Shown in pieces: positions 26,523 to 35,940 of a stretch of DNA of 64,000 nt. The notes beneath the pieces are model-generated. The model was not told the origin of the DNA. It ran no database searches and saw only the letters and a program-made list of their open reading frames with translations. Position 1 is the stretch's first letter. Each line of letters begins with the position of its first letter. The position numbers and the translations under genes are program-made. The stretch is taken from positions 124,001 to 188,000 of the forward strand of contig NZ_JAGPYK010000004.1 of assembly GCF_018070045.1 (NCBI RefSeq). Direction: 5' to 3'. This DNA is from Micromonospora sp. U21. Its GTDB lineage: Bacteria > Actinomycetota > Actinomycetes > Mycobacteriales > Micromonosporaceae.

Positions 26523-27572
26523 ATGTGGCGGGGTCTGATCGAGGCGTACCGGGACCGGCTGCCGGTCACCGCGGCCACGCCCGTCGTCACGCTCCACGAA
26601 GGGAACACCCCGCTGCTGCCCGCGCCGGTGCTCTCCGCCCGGATCGGGTGCGACGTGCACCTCAAGGTGGAGGGCGCCAACCCGACCGGCTCGTTCAAGG
26701 ACCGCGGGATGACCCTCGCCGTCTCCAAGGCGGTCGAGGCCGGCAACAAGGCGATCATCTGCGCCTCCACCGGCAACACCAGCGCCTCCGCCGCGGCGTA
26801 CGCGGCACGGGCCGGGCTGACCTGCGCGGTGCTGGTGCCGCAGGGCAAGATCGCGCTGGGCAAGCTGGCCCAGGCGCTGGTGCACGGCGCGAAGCTGCTC
26901 CAGGTGAACGGCAACTTCGACGACTGCCTGGCGACGGCCGCCAAGCTCGCCCAGGACTATCCGGTCGCGTTGGTCAACTCGGTCAACATCGACCGGCTGC
27001 ACGGGCAGAAGACGGCCGCCTTCGAGATCGTCGAGGCGCTCGGTGACGCGCCCGACATCCACTGCCTGCCGGTCGGCAACGCCGGCAACATCTCCGCCTA
27101 CTGGATGGGGTACGCGGAGGAGCACGCCGCCGGCACCACCACCCGGGCGCCGAAGATGTACGGCTTCCAGGCCGCCGGGGCGGCACCGATCGTCACCGGC
27201 CAGGTGGTGCCCGAGCCGTCGACCATCGCCACCGCCATCCGGATCGGCAACCCGGCGAGCTGGACCAGAGCGCTCGACGCCCGGGACACCTCGGGTGGCC
27301 TGATCGCGGCGGTGACCGACCGGGAGATCCTGTCCGCGTACCGGCTGCTCGCCCGCGAGGTGGGGGTCTTCGTCGAGCTGGGCAGCGCGGCCAGCGTGGC
27401 CGGTCTGCTCCAGCAGGCCGCGGCGGGCACGATCCCGGCCGGCTCGACGGTGGTCTGCACGGTGACCGGTCACGGCCTCAAGGACCCGGAATGGGCGATC
27501 TCGACCGCGCCCGCTCCGGTGACCATCGCGAACGACCCGCTGGCCGCGGCCCGCGCCCTCGATCTGGTCTGA
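26523..27572 (+). CDS. thrC: Threonine synthase
   Basis: A 349-residue PLP enzyme that converts O-phosphohomoserine to threonine. The PLP lysine is in [11 protein letters not shown] (Lys59), the glycine loop is [15 protein letters not shown], and [15 protein letters not shown] binds substrate. The short form is typical of actinobacteria. ATG 26523 follows GAGGAGAG. The 139-bp gap after hom contains CCTGATCCTCAGG and a GGGACG/CGTCCC hairpin but no riboswitch I can recognise. thrB, its usual neighbour, is displaced 4.9 kb downstream. Confidence 0.98.
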   Translation: MWRGLIEAYRDRLPVTAATPVVTLHEGNTPLLPAPVLSARIGCDVHLKVEGANPTGSFKDRGMTLAVSKAVEAGNKAIICASTGNTSASAAAYAARAGLTCAVLVPQGKIALGKLAQALVHGAKLLQVNGNFDDCLATAAKLAQDYPVALVNSVNIDRLHGQKTAAFEIVEALGDAPDIHCLPVGNAGNISAYWMGYAEEHAAGTTTRAPKMYGFQAAGAAPIVTGQVVPEPSTIATAIRIGNPASWTRALDARDTSGGLIAAVTDREILSAYRLLAREVGVFVELGSAASVAGLLQQAAAGTIPAGSTVVCTVTGHGLKDPEWAISTAPAPVTIANDPLAAARALDLV

Positions 27573-27591
27573 GCGGCCACCGCGCCAGGTG

Positions 27592-27609
27592 CCCGGGTGG
27601 CGACCCGGG
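27592..27609 (+). terminator. Hairpin after thrC
   Basis: CCCGGGT and ACCCGGG form a perfect 7-bp stem with a GGCG loop, 20 bp after the thrC stop. It probably separates thrC from the RND gene. Confidence 0.5.
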
Positions 27610-27724
27610 GGCGGAACGCGGCCGGCGTTGAGACGGCAGGGGTCCGGCGGGGGTCGGGGTGATCGAGTCAGGCACACTTTCGGGTATCCCCGCCCGCATT
27701 CTCTTTCAGGAGTGAGCCAGCCCG

Positions 27725-30700
27725 ATGTCGCTGCTCGCCAGATTCAGCCTCGCCAACCGAGGGCTGGTCGCCCTCATCGCGGTGGTGACCACGGCGTTCG
27801 GAGCGTTCGCCGTGCCGTCGCTGAAGCAGCAACTGCTGCCGTCGCTCGAATTCCCGGCCGCGTTCATCGTGGCCGCCTATCCCGGCGCCGGACCCGAGAT
27901 CGTCGAGTCGCAGGTGACCGAACCGATCGAGAACGCGCTCCAGGGCATTCCCGGGCTGGACCAGGTCACGTCGACCTCCCGCGAGGGGGCGGCCACCGTC
28001 CAGGTGCTGTACGAGTTCGGCACCGACCTGGACGACGTGGTCAACAAGATGCAGACCGCGCTGAGCCGGATCGACGCCCAGCTCCCGGAGAGCGTCGACC
28101 CGCAGGTCATCGCGGGCAGCACCGACGACCTGCCGGCGGTGGTGCTGGCGGCGACCGGTGCCGCGGACGAGCGGGCGCTCGCCGAGAAGCTGCGCGCGAC
28201 GGTGGTGCCGGAGCTGGAGGGCATCGAGGGGGTCCGTACGGTCGAGGTGACCGGGACCCGCGACGACGTCGTGGTGGTCACCCCGAACCCGGCCAAGCTG
28301 GCTGCGGCGAAGCTCCAGCCGACCGCGATCGGCGCCGCGCTGAAGACCAACGGCGTGTCGGTGCCGGCCGGTGCGGTCACCGAGGGTGGGCTGGCCCTTC
28401 CGGTGCAGGTCGGCACGCCGGTCGCCAACCTGGCCGACCTGCGCGGCATCGTGGTCGCCCCCGGAGCGGCCCCGGTGCGACTCGGTGACGTGGCGACCGT
28501 CGAGCAGCAGCTCGCCCCGGCCACCGCGATCACCCGGACCAACGGCAAGGACAGCCTCGGCATCGCGGTCACGGCGGCGCCGGACGGCAACGCCGTGGAG
28601 ATCTCGCACGAGATCCGGGACCGGCTGGACGACCTGAAGGACGCCTCCGGCGCCGAGCTGACCGTGGTCTTCGATCAGGCCCCGTTCGTCGAGAAGTCGA
28701 TCGAGTCGCTGACCACCGAGGGCCTGCTGGGCCTGCTGATGGCGGTCATCGTCATCCTGGTGTTCCTGCTGTCGGTGCGCTCGACCGTGGTCACCGCGGT
28801 CTCCATCCCGCTCTCCGTGCTGGTCGCCCTGATCGCCCTGTGGATCGGTGACTACTCGCTCAACCTGCTCACCCTCGGCGCGTTGACCATCGCGGTCGGC
28901 CGGGTGGTGGACGACTCGATCGTGGTCTTGGAGAACATCAAACGACATCTGGAGTACGGCGAGGAGAAGCGGCACGCGATCATCACCGGCGTCCGCGAGG
29001 TGGCCGGCGCGGTGACCGCGTCCACCCTCACCACGGTCGCGGTGTTCGCACCGATCGCGCTGGTCGGCGGGTTCGTCGGGCAGCTCTTCGCGCCGTTCGC
29101 GATCACCGTCACGGTGGCCCTGCTCGCGTCGCTGCTGGTGTCGCTGACCGTGATCCCGGTGCTGGCGTACTGGTTCCTCAAGCCGCGCGGTGGCACCCCG
29201 GACGACGAGGCGGTGCGACGCGTCGCGGAGGAGAAGGAACTGCGCAGCCCGTTGCAGCGGGCGTACCTCCCGGTGATCGGGTTCGCCACCCGCAAGCGGT
29301 CCACCCGCTGGATCACCGTCGGGCTGGGTCTGCTGGTGCTCTTCGGCACCTTCGGTCTGGCCCAGAAGCTGGAGACCAACTTCCTGGACGACTCCGGTCA
29401 GGACACGCTCAGCTTCCAGCAGGAGCTGCCGGCGGGTAGCGGCCTGGCCGCCACCGACGCGGCGGCCAAGCAGGTCGAGACGGTGCTCGGGCGGACCGAC
29501 GGGGTCGAGACGTACCAGGTGACCGCCGGCGGCGGGGACAACCCGTGGGCCGGCGGCGGAGGCAACAACGTCGCGACCTGGTCCGTGGCGCTCGACGGGG
29601 ACACCGACGCGAAGCAGATGCGTGAGGTGCTGCGCAAGGAGTTCGACACCCTCGGCACCGGGCTGGGTGAGATCAGCTTCGGCGGCGGGCAGGACGCCTC
29701 GACCAGCCAGCTGGAGGTGATCGTCCAGGCCAGTGACCCGGAGGTGCTGACCGGGGCCGCCGAGGCGGCCCGGACGGCGATGGCCGGGGTCCCGGACGTC
29801 GAGGACGTCTCCACCAGCCTGGCCGACCGGGTGCCACGCGTCGACGTGACCGTCGACCGGGTCGCTGCCGGCCGGGTCGGGCTCACCGAGACCGCGGTGG
29901 GTCAGCTCGTCTCGCAGGCGTTCCGCGGGGCGCCGCTGGGCCAGGTCACGCTCGACGGTCAGCAGCAGAACGTGGTGCTGCGGCTGGGCACGCAGCCGCC
30001 GGTGTCGGTGGAGGAGCTGCGGGCGCTGCCGGTGGGTCCGGTCAAGCTGGGCGACATCGCGGCCGTGACCCAGGGCGAGGGGCCGCAGCAGGTCACCCGG
30101 ATCGACGGTGAGCGCAGCGTCTCGGTGACCGGCACGGCGACCGGCTCGAACCTGGGCGCGACGAGCCAGGAGCTGCAGAAGCGGCTGGACGCCATCGACG
30201 TGCCGGGCGCGAGCCTGACCATCGGTGGGGTCAGCGCTGACCAGGCGGACGCCTTCGGCGACCTGGGCCTGGCGGTGCTGGCGGCGATCGCGATCGTGTT
30301 CCTGATCATGGTGGCCACGTTCCGCAGCCTCACCCAGGCGCTGATCCTGCTGATCTCCATCCCGTTCGCGGCAACCGGTGCGATCGGCCTGCTGCTGATC
30401 ACCGGGACGCCGCTGGGCGTGCCGGCGTTGATCGGCGTCCTGATGCTGGTCGGCATCGTGGTGACCAACGCGATCGTGCTGCTCGACCTGATCAACCAGT
30501 ACCGGGCCCAGGGCATGGGGGTCCGGGAAGCGGTGGTCGAGGGCGGCCGTCGCCGGCTGCGCCCGATCCTGATGACGGCGGTCGCGACCATCTTCGCGCT
30601 GCTGCCGATGGCGCTCGGGCTGACCGGCGAGGGCGGCTTCATCTCCCAGCCACTGGCTGTCGTGGTGATCGGTGGCCTGCTCAGCTCGACGCTGCTGACG

Positions 30701-31015
30701 CTGATCCTGGTGCCGACGCTGTACTCGATGGTGGAACACACCAAGGAGTCGCTGCGGGAGCGACGCCACCGGCGGCGCTCCGGCGACCCGGCGGTGACCG
30801 GGCAGACCGACCCGGGGACCGCCGAGCCGGCCAGCCCGAACAAGGTGGCGGTGCCGTCCGGTGCGCCGGCGGCGACGCACGCCGAGGGTTCGCAGCCGGC
30901 GGCGGGGCGACCCGCACCGTCGGGCGCGCTGATGGAGGGCACGGACCAGTTCGAGGTGCTGCGGCTGCCCCGCAGCCGCACCTCGCCGCTGCCTCCGACG
31001 GAGCCGACCGAGTAG
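27725..31015 (+). CDS. RND efflux transporter permease (HAE1/AcrB-like)
   Basis: A 1096-residue proton-driven exporter with the two-fold RND layout: N-terminal helix (FSLANRGLVALIAVVTTAFG), a large extracytoplasmic domain (about 35-325), six helices including VGRVVDDSIVVLENIKRHLE (the Asp pair of the proton relay), a second large loop (about 555-840) and six more helices with GIVVTNAIVLLDLINQYR and RRLRPILMTAVATIFALLP. A C-terminal cytoplasmic tail of about 90 residues is Pro/Ala-rich. Gram-positive members work without an outer-membrane channel. There is no adaptor gene next to it. It interrupts the usual thrC-thrB order. Confidence 0.95.
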   Translation: MSLLARFSLANRGLVALIAVVTTAFGAFAVPSLKQQLLPSLEFPAAFIVAAYPGAGPEIVESQVTEPIENALQGIPGLDQVTSTSREGAATVQVLYEFGTDLDDVVNKMQTALSRIDAQLPESVDPQVIAGSTDDLPAVVLAATGAADERALAEKLRATVVPELEGIEGVRTVEVTGTRDDVVVVTPNPAKLAAAKLQPTAIGAALKTNGVSVPAGAVTEGGLALPVQVGTPVANLADLRGIVVAPGAAPVRLGDVATVEQQLAPATAITRTNGKDSLGIAVTAAPDGNAVEISHEIRDRLDDLKDASGAELTVVFDQAPFVEKSIESLTTEGLLGLLMAVIVILVFLLSVRSTVVTAVSIPLSVLVALIALWIGDYSLNLLTLGALTIAVGRVVDDSIVVLENIKRHLEYGEEKRHAIITGVREVAGAVTASTLTTVAVFAPIALVGGFVGQLFAPFAITVTVALLASLLVSLTVIPVLAYWFLKPRGGTPDDEAVRRVAEEKELRSPLQRAYLPVIGFATRKRSTRWITVGLGLLVLFGTFGLAQKLETNFLDDSGQDTLSFQQELPAGSGLAATDAAAKQVETVLGRTDGVETYQVTAGGGDNPWAGGGGNNVATWSVALDGDTDAKQMREVLRKEFDTLGTGLGEISFGGGQDASTSQLEVIVQASDPEVLTGAAEAARTAMAGVPDVEDVSTSLADRVPRVDVTVDRVAAGRVGLTETAVGQLVSQAFRGAPLGQVTLDGQQQNVVLRLGTQPPVSVEELRALPVGPVKLGDIAAVTQGEGPQQVTRIDGERSVSVTGTATGSNLGATSQELQKRLDAIDVPGASLTIGGVSADQADAFGDLGLAVLAAIAIVFLIMVATFRSLTQALILLISIPFAATGAIGLLLITGTPLGVPALIGVLMLVGIVVTNAIVLLDLINQYRAQGMGVREAVVEGGRRRLRPILMTAVATIFALLPMALGLTGEGGFISQPLAVVVIGGLLSSTLLTLILVPTLYSMVEHTKESLRERRHRRRSGDPAVTGQTDPGTAEPASPNKVAVPSGAPAATHAEGSQPAAGRPAPSGALMEGTDQFEVLRLPRSRTSPLPPTEPTE

Positions 31016-31028
31016 TCGGACCGACACC

Positions 31029-31070
31029 CCGGAACGCCCCCGGCGGGTTCACCTGCCGGGGGCGTTCCGG
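31029..31070 (+). terminator. Strong hairpin after RND gene
   Basis: A perfect 16-bp stem (31029-31044 with 31055-31070), extended by a G-U and two G-C pairs around a 4-nt loop, begins 14 nt after the stop. Confidence 0.85.
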
Positions 31071-31169
31071 CTTCCCGCATGCCCGCACGGTTCCGAGCGG
31101 AACCGAGCGACCGGTCGTTGCTGCTCGCGGACGGTATCGAGTGCTGTCGACCGGGTAGCGTCGCGCTAC

Positions 31170-32414
31170 GTGGCGTCCACCCTCTCGGTCCTGACCGGCA
31201 ACCGGAGCTTTCGCAACCTCTTCCTCGCTGAGCTGGTCGTCTTCGGCGCCGACTGGTTCGTCATGGTGCCGCTGCTGGTGCTGTTGCCCCAGTTGACCGG
31301 CAGCGGGGTCTGGGGTGGGCTGGTGCTGGCGGTGGACACCGGCATCGTGGCGCTGCTGCTGCCGTACACCGGCACGGTGGCCGACCGGTTCGACCGGCGG
31401 AAGGTCATGATCGCCGCGAACGTGGCGGCGCTGGCGGGCGTGCTGCTGCTGCTCGGCGTCCGGAGCGCCGGGACGGCCTGGCTGGCGCTGGTGGCGATCG
31501 GCGTGGTCGCGGTCGCCAAGGCGTTCTACTCGCCGGCCGCCCAGGCGGCGCTGCCCAACGTGCTGGAGCCGCACGAGTTGGCCGCCGGCAACGCGGTGGC
31601 CGGCTCGGCCTGGGGCACCATGACGGTGGTCGGCGCCTCGCTCGGCGGCGTGCTCAGCTCGGCCGTCGGCCCGTACGCCTGCTTCTGGGTGGCGGCGGTG
31701 GGCCTGGCGCTGGCCGCGGGCCTCGCCGCGCGGATCCGCCGGCCGTTGCAGGCGCCCCGGGACGTCGACCGGCCGGTCCAGCGGACCTGGCCGGCGGTCC
31801 GCGAGGCGCTGGTCTACATCGGGCACCGGCCGCGGGTCCTGGCGCTGGTCACGGTGAAGTCGGCGGTCGGCCTGGGTAACGGGGTGCTGACGGTGTTTCC
31901 GCTGCTGGCCAGCGTCTACGGGGTCGGCTCGCTGGGCGCCGGCCTGCTCTTCGCGGTACGCGGGGCGGGAGCCCTGGTGGGACCCATTCTGATGCGTCGG
32001 GTGCTGACCAACCGGTCCTGGCTGCTGCCCGGGCTCGCGCTGTCGATGTCGCTCTACGGCCTGTCCTACCTGGGCGCGTCGGTGGTCCGCTGGTTTCCGC
32101 TGGTGCTGCTACTGGTCTTCGTGGCGCACTTCGCGGGCGGAAGCAACTGGGTGATGTCGAACTTCGCCCTGCAGGGCGAGGTGCCGGACCGGTTGCGTGG
32201 TCGGGTCTTCGCCACCGACATGATGCTCGCGACGCTGGCCATCTCGGTGAGTCAGCTGGCGGTGGCGCTGGTGGTGGACGTGGTGGACGAGCGGGTGGTG
32301 CTGGCCGGCTGCGGGCTGGTCACCCTGGTGTACGCGGTCGGCTGGCGGATCGCCACCCGCCGGCTCTCGCTCACCGATCCGATTGCCGAACCGGTTCCGG
32401 ACCCGGCCGGCTGA
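31170..32414 (+). CDS. MFS transporter
   Basis: A 414-residue protein with about 11-12 helices. It shows the MFS motif A between helices 2 and 3 (GTVADRFDRRKVMIAANVAAL) and resembles the MFS_3/enterobactin-exporter-like group (ASVYGVGSLGAGLLFAVRGA). Starts at GTG 31170; no ribosome-binding site is visible and a TAGCGT box ends 8 nt before it, so the mRNA may be nearly leaderless. The substrate is unknown. It is followed after 64 bp by thrB. Confidence 0.9.
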   Translation: MASTLSVLTGNRSFRNLFLAELVVFGADWFVMVPLLVLLPQLTGSGVWGGLVLAVDTGIVALLLPYTGTVADRFDRRKVMIAANVAALAGVLLLLGVRSAGTAWLALVAIGVVAVAKAFYSPAAQAALPNVLEPHELAAGNAVAGSAWGTMTVVGASLGGVLSSAVGPYACFWVAAVGLALAAGLAARIRRPLQAPRDVDRPVQRTWPAVREALVYIGHRPRVLALVTVKSAVGLGNGVLTVFPLLASVYGVGSLGAGLLFAVRGAGALVGPILMRRVLTNRSWLLPGLALSMSLYGLSYLGASVVRWFPLVLLLVFVAHFAGGSNWVMSNFALQGEVPDRLRGRVFATDMMLATLAISVSQLAVALVVDVVDERVVLAGCGLVTLVYAVGWRIATRRLSLTDPIAEPVPDPAG

Positions 32415-32466
32415 GCTCGCCGGTCCCACGCTGCGGGCGTCGGGCCGAATCGTCGGTGCCGACCCC

Positions 32467-32472
32467 TAGCAT
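32467..32472 (+). promoter_or_regulatory. -10 box for a leaderless thrB transcript
   Basis: TAGCAT ends 6 nt before the thrB GTG at 32479, the spacing expected if transcription starts at the start codon. It gives thrB its own promoter, separate from thrC. Confidence 0.5.
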
Positions 32473-32478
32473 GAGCCC

Positions 32479-33423
32479 GTGTCGACGAACTTCAGCGCCG
32501 GACCGGTCCGGGTCCGGGTCCCCGCGACCAGCGCCAACCTGGGCCCGGGCTTCGACGCGCTGGGTCTCGCCCTCGGGCTCTACGACGACCTGGCCGCCGA
32601 GGTCGCGCCGGGTGGGGTCCGGGTGACGGTGACCGGGCAGGGTGCCGGTGAGCTGCCGGACGACGACCGGCACCTGGTGGTGCGTGCGATGCGGGCCGCC
32701 TTCGACGTGCTCGGCCCCCAGCCCACGGGGCTGGTCGTGGAGTGCGTCAACCGGATCCCGCAGGCGCGCGGGCTGGGCTCCTCGTCCGCCGCGATCGTCG
32801 CCGGGGTGCTGCTGGCCCGCGCCCTGGTCGCCGACGGGGAGCGCCGGCTGGACGCGGCGGCCGCGCTCCGGCTGGCCGCCGAGATCGAGGGTCATCCCGA
32901 CAATGTCGCGCCGTGCCTGCTCGGCGGCTTCACGCTCGCCTGGTCCGAGCCGACCGGCGCTCGCGCGGTGTCCCTGGCGGTCGCCGACGGGGTGCGGCCG
33001 ACGGTTTTCGTGCCGGCGGAGCGGGGGTTGACCGCGACCGCGCGGGCCGCGTTGCCGGCCACCGTGCCGCATGGCGACGCCGCGTTGACCGCCGGGCGGG
33101 CGGCGCTGCTCGTGCACGCGCTGACCGCGGAGCCGTCGCTGCTGTTGCCCGCCACCGTCGACCGCCTCCATCAGGACTATCGGGCTGCGGGGATGCCGGG
33201 CACGTCGGCCCTGGTCAACGCGTTGCGAGCGGCCGGTGTGGCGGCTGTTGTCAGTGGGGCGGGGCCGAGTGTGCTGGCGCTCTGCGAGCCCCCGCCGAGC
33301 TTCCCGGTGGGAACAGACTGGCAGATCTGGCAGTTACCGATAGACGTCAGCGGTGCGCGGGTTGCCCGGGGTAGACTTGGACACGCCGAGCGGGACCCTG
33401 TTGCCGCAGGTCGGAAGAGTTGA
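32479..33423 (+). CDS. thrB: Homoserine kinase
   Basis: A 314-residue GHMP kinase that phosphorylates homoserine for ThrC. Motifs: VRVPATSANLGPGFDALGLA (about residues 11-30), the ATP loop PQARGLGSSSAAIVAGVLLA (about 94-113) and the C-terminal GAGPSVLAL. GTG 32479 fits the family start. It normally follows thrC directly; here two transporter genes lie between them and a separate promoter-like box precedes it. rho follows after 296 bp. Confidence 0.97.
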   Translation: MSTNFSAGPVRVRVPATSANLGPGFDALGLALGLYDDLAAEVAPGGVRVTVTGQGAGELPDDDRHLVVRAMRAAFDVLGPQPTGLVVECVNRIPQARGLGSSSAAIVAGVLLARALVADGERRLDAAAALRLAAEIEGHPDNVAPCLLGGFTLAWSEPTGARAVSLAVADGVRPTVFVPAERGLTATARAALPATVPHGDAALTAGRAALLVHALTAEPSLLLPATVDRLHQDYRAAGMPGTSALVNALRAAGVAAVVSGAGPSVLALCEPPPSFPVGTDWQIWQLPIDVSGARVARGRLGHAERDPVAAGRKS

Positions 33424-33719
33424 TTACGCTCTAGACCTAGCACAGCCGCGAAGCACGCGATCTCCTGCGGGGCGGCGCACCCCCGAAGCTCTCGGCGGTC
33501 AGCCCGTCACCCCTGCCAAGGCCCACGCCGCGCCGCAGTTTCCACAGGTCGCCGCAGACGGCGAGACCTGCTCACCGACGTTTGGTGAGTCGGGAAACCG
33601 ACCGGCTGCTGTGTCACAGACTCCCGCGACGCGTCCTTGCGAGGCGGGTGCACCGAGGCCGCCCGGCCACCTGAGTCCGACTCCGGGCAGTCCCGGCCTT
33701 TATCGAGGGAAGGAATCCA
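33424..33719 (+). promoter_or_regulatory. Structured 5' leader of rho
   Basis: There is no gene in these 296 bp. Two hairpins abut each other: 33545-33570 (CAGGTC-GCCG pairing with CGGC-GACCTG with a 2-nt bulge) and 33571-33589 (CTCACC with GGTGAG). A TAGACT box at 33372-33377, inside the end of thrB, could start a transcript with a leader of about 340 nt. Rho is known to control its own synthesis in several bacteria by terminating in its leader; a similar role here is inference. Confidence 0.45.
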
Positions 33720-35789
33720 TTGAGCGACACCACCGACGTGACGTCGGATGTTTCCAACGTCGCTGGCGATGCCACCACCGCCGCTCCCGCCCGTCGTCGG
33801 CGCAGCGGCACCGGTCTGTCGGCGATGCTGCTGCCAGAGCTGCAGAGCCTGGCTGCGTCGCTCGGCATCTCCGGCACGGCTCGCATGCGTAAGGGCGAGC
33901 TGATCGCCGCGATCTCCGAGCGGCAGGGCGGCAACGCCGCCGGTACCCCTCGACCGCGGGCCGAGGTCGCGGCTGCGGCCGCTTCGACCCGCGAGGAGGT
34001 GCGGGAGACCGTGGACCGTCAGGCGGCGGAGGGACGCACCGACCAGGCGCCGGCCGAGCCGGCTGCCGAGACCGAGGGCCGGGGTCGTACCCGGCGGAGC
34101 CGGACCGCGGCGGCGGAGGCGCGCACCACTGAGGCGCGCACCGACGAGGCGGAGGCCGGCGAGCGGACCGACCGGAGCGAGAGCCGCCGGGACCGGGCTG
34201 AGCGTCCGGAGCGTGCGGAACGCACTGAGCGTGCCGACCGGGGCGAGCGTGCCGAGCGCACCGAGCGTGCCGAGCGTGCCGAGCGTGGCGATCGTGCCGA
34301 GCGGGGTGACCGTGCCGACCGGGGCGATCGTGCCGAGCGGGGCGAGCGCAACGACCGGGGCGATCGTGCCGAGCGGGGCGATCGTGCCGAGCGCAACGAC
34401 CGGCCGGAGCGTGCCGACCGTGGCGAGCGGACCGAGCGCAACGAGCGTGGTGACCGCAACGACCGCAACGATCGGGGCGACCGCAACGACCGTGGTCAGC
34501 GCGCCGAGCGGGACAACGACGACGATGACGAGGGCGGTGGCCGGCGTGGCCGGCGCAGCCGCTTCCGGGACCGTCGGCGCGGCCGCGGCGAGCGCGCCGA
34601 GACCGGTGGCGACACCGGTGGGCGCGAGCCGCAGGTCAGCGAGGACGACGTGCTCGTCCCGGTGGCCGGCATCATCGACGTGCTCGACAACTACGCCTTC
34701 GTGCGGACGACCGGCTACCTGGCCGGCCCGAACGACGTGTACGTCTCGATGTCCCAGATCAAGAAGTACGGCCTGCGCCGCGGTGACGCGATCACCGGTG
34801 CGGTGCGTGCGGCCCGTGAGGGCGGCAACAGCGGCGATCAGCGGCGGGACAAGTACAACCCGCTGATGCGGCTGGACACGATCAACGGGATGGAGCCGGA
34901 GGAGGCGCGGCGCCGGCCGGAGTTCTACAAGCTCACGCCGCTCTACCCGCAGGAGCGCCTGCGGTTGGAGACCGAGCCGCACATCCTGACCACCCGGGTC
35001 ATCGACCTGGTCATGCCGATCGGCAAGGGCCAGCGAGCGCTCATCCAGTCGCCGCCGAAGGCCGGTAAGACGATGGTGCTCCAGGCGATCGCGAACGCGA
35101 TCACCCGGAACAACCCGGAGTGCCACCTGATGGTGGTGCTGGTGGACGAGCGGCCTGAAGAGGTCACCGACATGCAGCGGTCAATCAAGGGCGAGGTCAT
35201 CGCGGCCACGTTCGACCGTCCGCCGCAGGACCACACGACGGTGGCCGAGCTGGCGATCGAGCGGGCGAAGCGCCTGGTCGAGCTGGGGCACGACGTGGTC
35301 GTGCTGCTCGACTCGGTGACCCGGCTCGGTCGGTCGTACAACCTGGCGGCGCCGGCCAGCGGCCGGATCATGTCGGGTGGTATCGACTCCACCGCCCTCT
35401 ACCCGCCGAAGCGCTTCCTCGGCGCGGCTCGCAACATCGAGAACGGCGGCTCGCTGACTATCATCGCAACCGCGCTGGTGGAGACCGGCTCCATGGCGGA
35501 CACGGTCATCTTCGAGGAGTTCAAGGGCACCGGCAACGCGGAGCTGAAGCTGGACCGGAAGATCGCTGACAAGCGCACCTTCCCGGCCATCGACATCAAC
35601 CCGTCCGGCACCCGTAAGGAAGAGGTCCTGCTCGCACCCGAGGAGCTGGCCATCATCCACAAGCTCCGGAAGGTGCTGCACTCGCTGGACTCGCAGGCGG
35701 CGATGGATCTGTTGCTGGACCGCCTCAAGCAGTCCCGCACCAACATCGAGTTCCTGATGCAGATCGCGAAGTCGACGCCGGGAGAGTGA
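33720..35789 (+). CDS. rho: Transcription termination factor Rho
   Basis: A 689-residue RNA-dependent ATPase hexamer. The start is a TTG at 33720 with GGGAAGGA just upstream; the protein begins MSDTTDVTSDVSNVAG. Domains: Rho N-terminal SAP-like helices (LSAMLLPELQSLAASLGISG, about 32-75), a long charged insert (about 80-300), the RNA-binding cold-shock domain (VAGIIDVLDNYAFVRTTGYL, about 313-370), Walker A SPPKAGKTM (about 443) and Walker B VVVLLDSVTRLGRSYN (about 525). Arg/Asp/Glu-rich inserts are usual in actinobacterial Rho and bind RNA. A hairpin at 35810 terminates the gene. Confidence 0.98.
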   Translation: MSDTTDVTSDVSNVAGDATTAAPARRRRSGTGLSAMLLPELQSLAASLGISGTARMRKGELIAAISERQGGNAAGTPRPRAEVAAAAASTREEVRETVDRQAAEGRTDQAPAEPAAETEGRGRTRRSRTAAAEARTTEARTDEAEAGERTDRSESRRDRAERPERAERTERADRGERAERTERAERAERGDRAERGDRADRGDRAERGERNDRGDRAERGDRAERNDRPERADRGERTERNERGDRNDRNDRGDRNDRGQRAERDNDDDDEGGGRRGRRSRFRDRRRGRGERAETGGDTGGREPQVSEDDVLVPVAGIIDVLDNYAFVRTTGYLAGPNDVYVSMSQIKKYGLRRGDAITGAVRAAREGGNSGDQRRDKYNPLMRLDTINGMEPEEARRRPEFYKLTPLYPQERLRLETEPHILTTRVIDLVMPIGKGQRALIQSPPKAGKTMVLQAIANAITRNNPECHLMVVLVDERPEEVTDMQRSIKGEVIAATFDRPPQDHTTVAELAIERAKRLVELGHDVVVLLDSVTRLGRSYNLAAPASGRIMSGGIDSTALYPPKRFLGAARNIENGGSLTIIATALVETGSMADTVIFEEFKGTGNAELKLDRKIADKRTFPAIDINPSGTRKEEVLLAPEELAIIHKLRKVLHSLDSQAAMDLLLDRLKQSRTNIEFLMQIAKSTPGE
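34200..34510 (+). repeat. Degenerate tandem repeat coding the Rho insert
   Basis: About 30 copies of a 9-12-nt unit such as GAGCGTGCC or GACCGGGGC encode (E/D/N)R(A/G/T/N/D) triplets (ERAERTERAERAERGDRAER and so on). Such DNA can change length by slippage. Confidence 0.85.
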
Positions 35790-35809
35790 CCATCCCCGGA
35801 TGACCGACG

Positions 35810-35845
35810 ACGAAGGGGCACGGCCACGCGGCCGTGCCCCTTCGT
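35810..35845 (+). terminator. Terminator after rho
   Basis: A perfect 16-bp stem (35810-35825 with 35830-35845) with a 4-nt ACGC loop begins 21 nt after the rho stop. Confidence 0.9.
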
Positions 35846-35940
35846 CATGTCCATTCGACCCCTTTGCGAGGGTGAAGTTTTCCTTCGGTTCAGTCGGTGC
35901 ATCTTGAAACTTCTATTCACCATCGGGTTGACTGTCGTCC

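Noticed and set aside
27668..31027. 1119-residue minus-strand frame opposite the RND gene
   Set aside because: Antisense shadow; His/Arg/Gln-rich without any motif.
34019..34486. Minus-strand frame of repeated RSPRS-type triplets
   Set aside because: It is only the antisense reading of the repeat coding the Rho insert.
34200..34510. CRISPR-like array
   Set aside because: Repeats are 9-12 nt, contiguous and in frame with Rho; there are no spacers and no cas genes.
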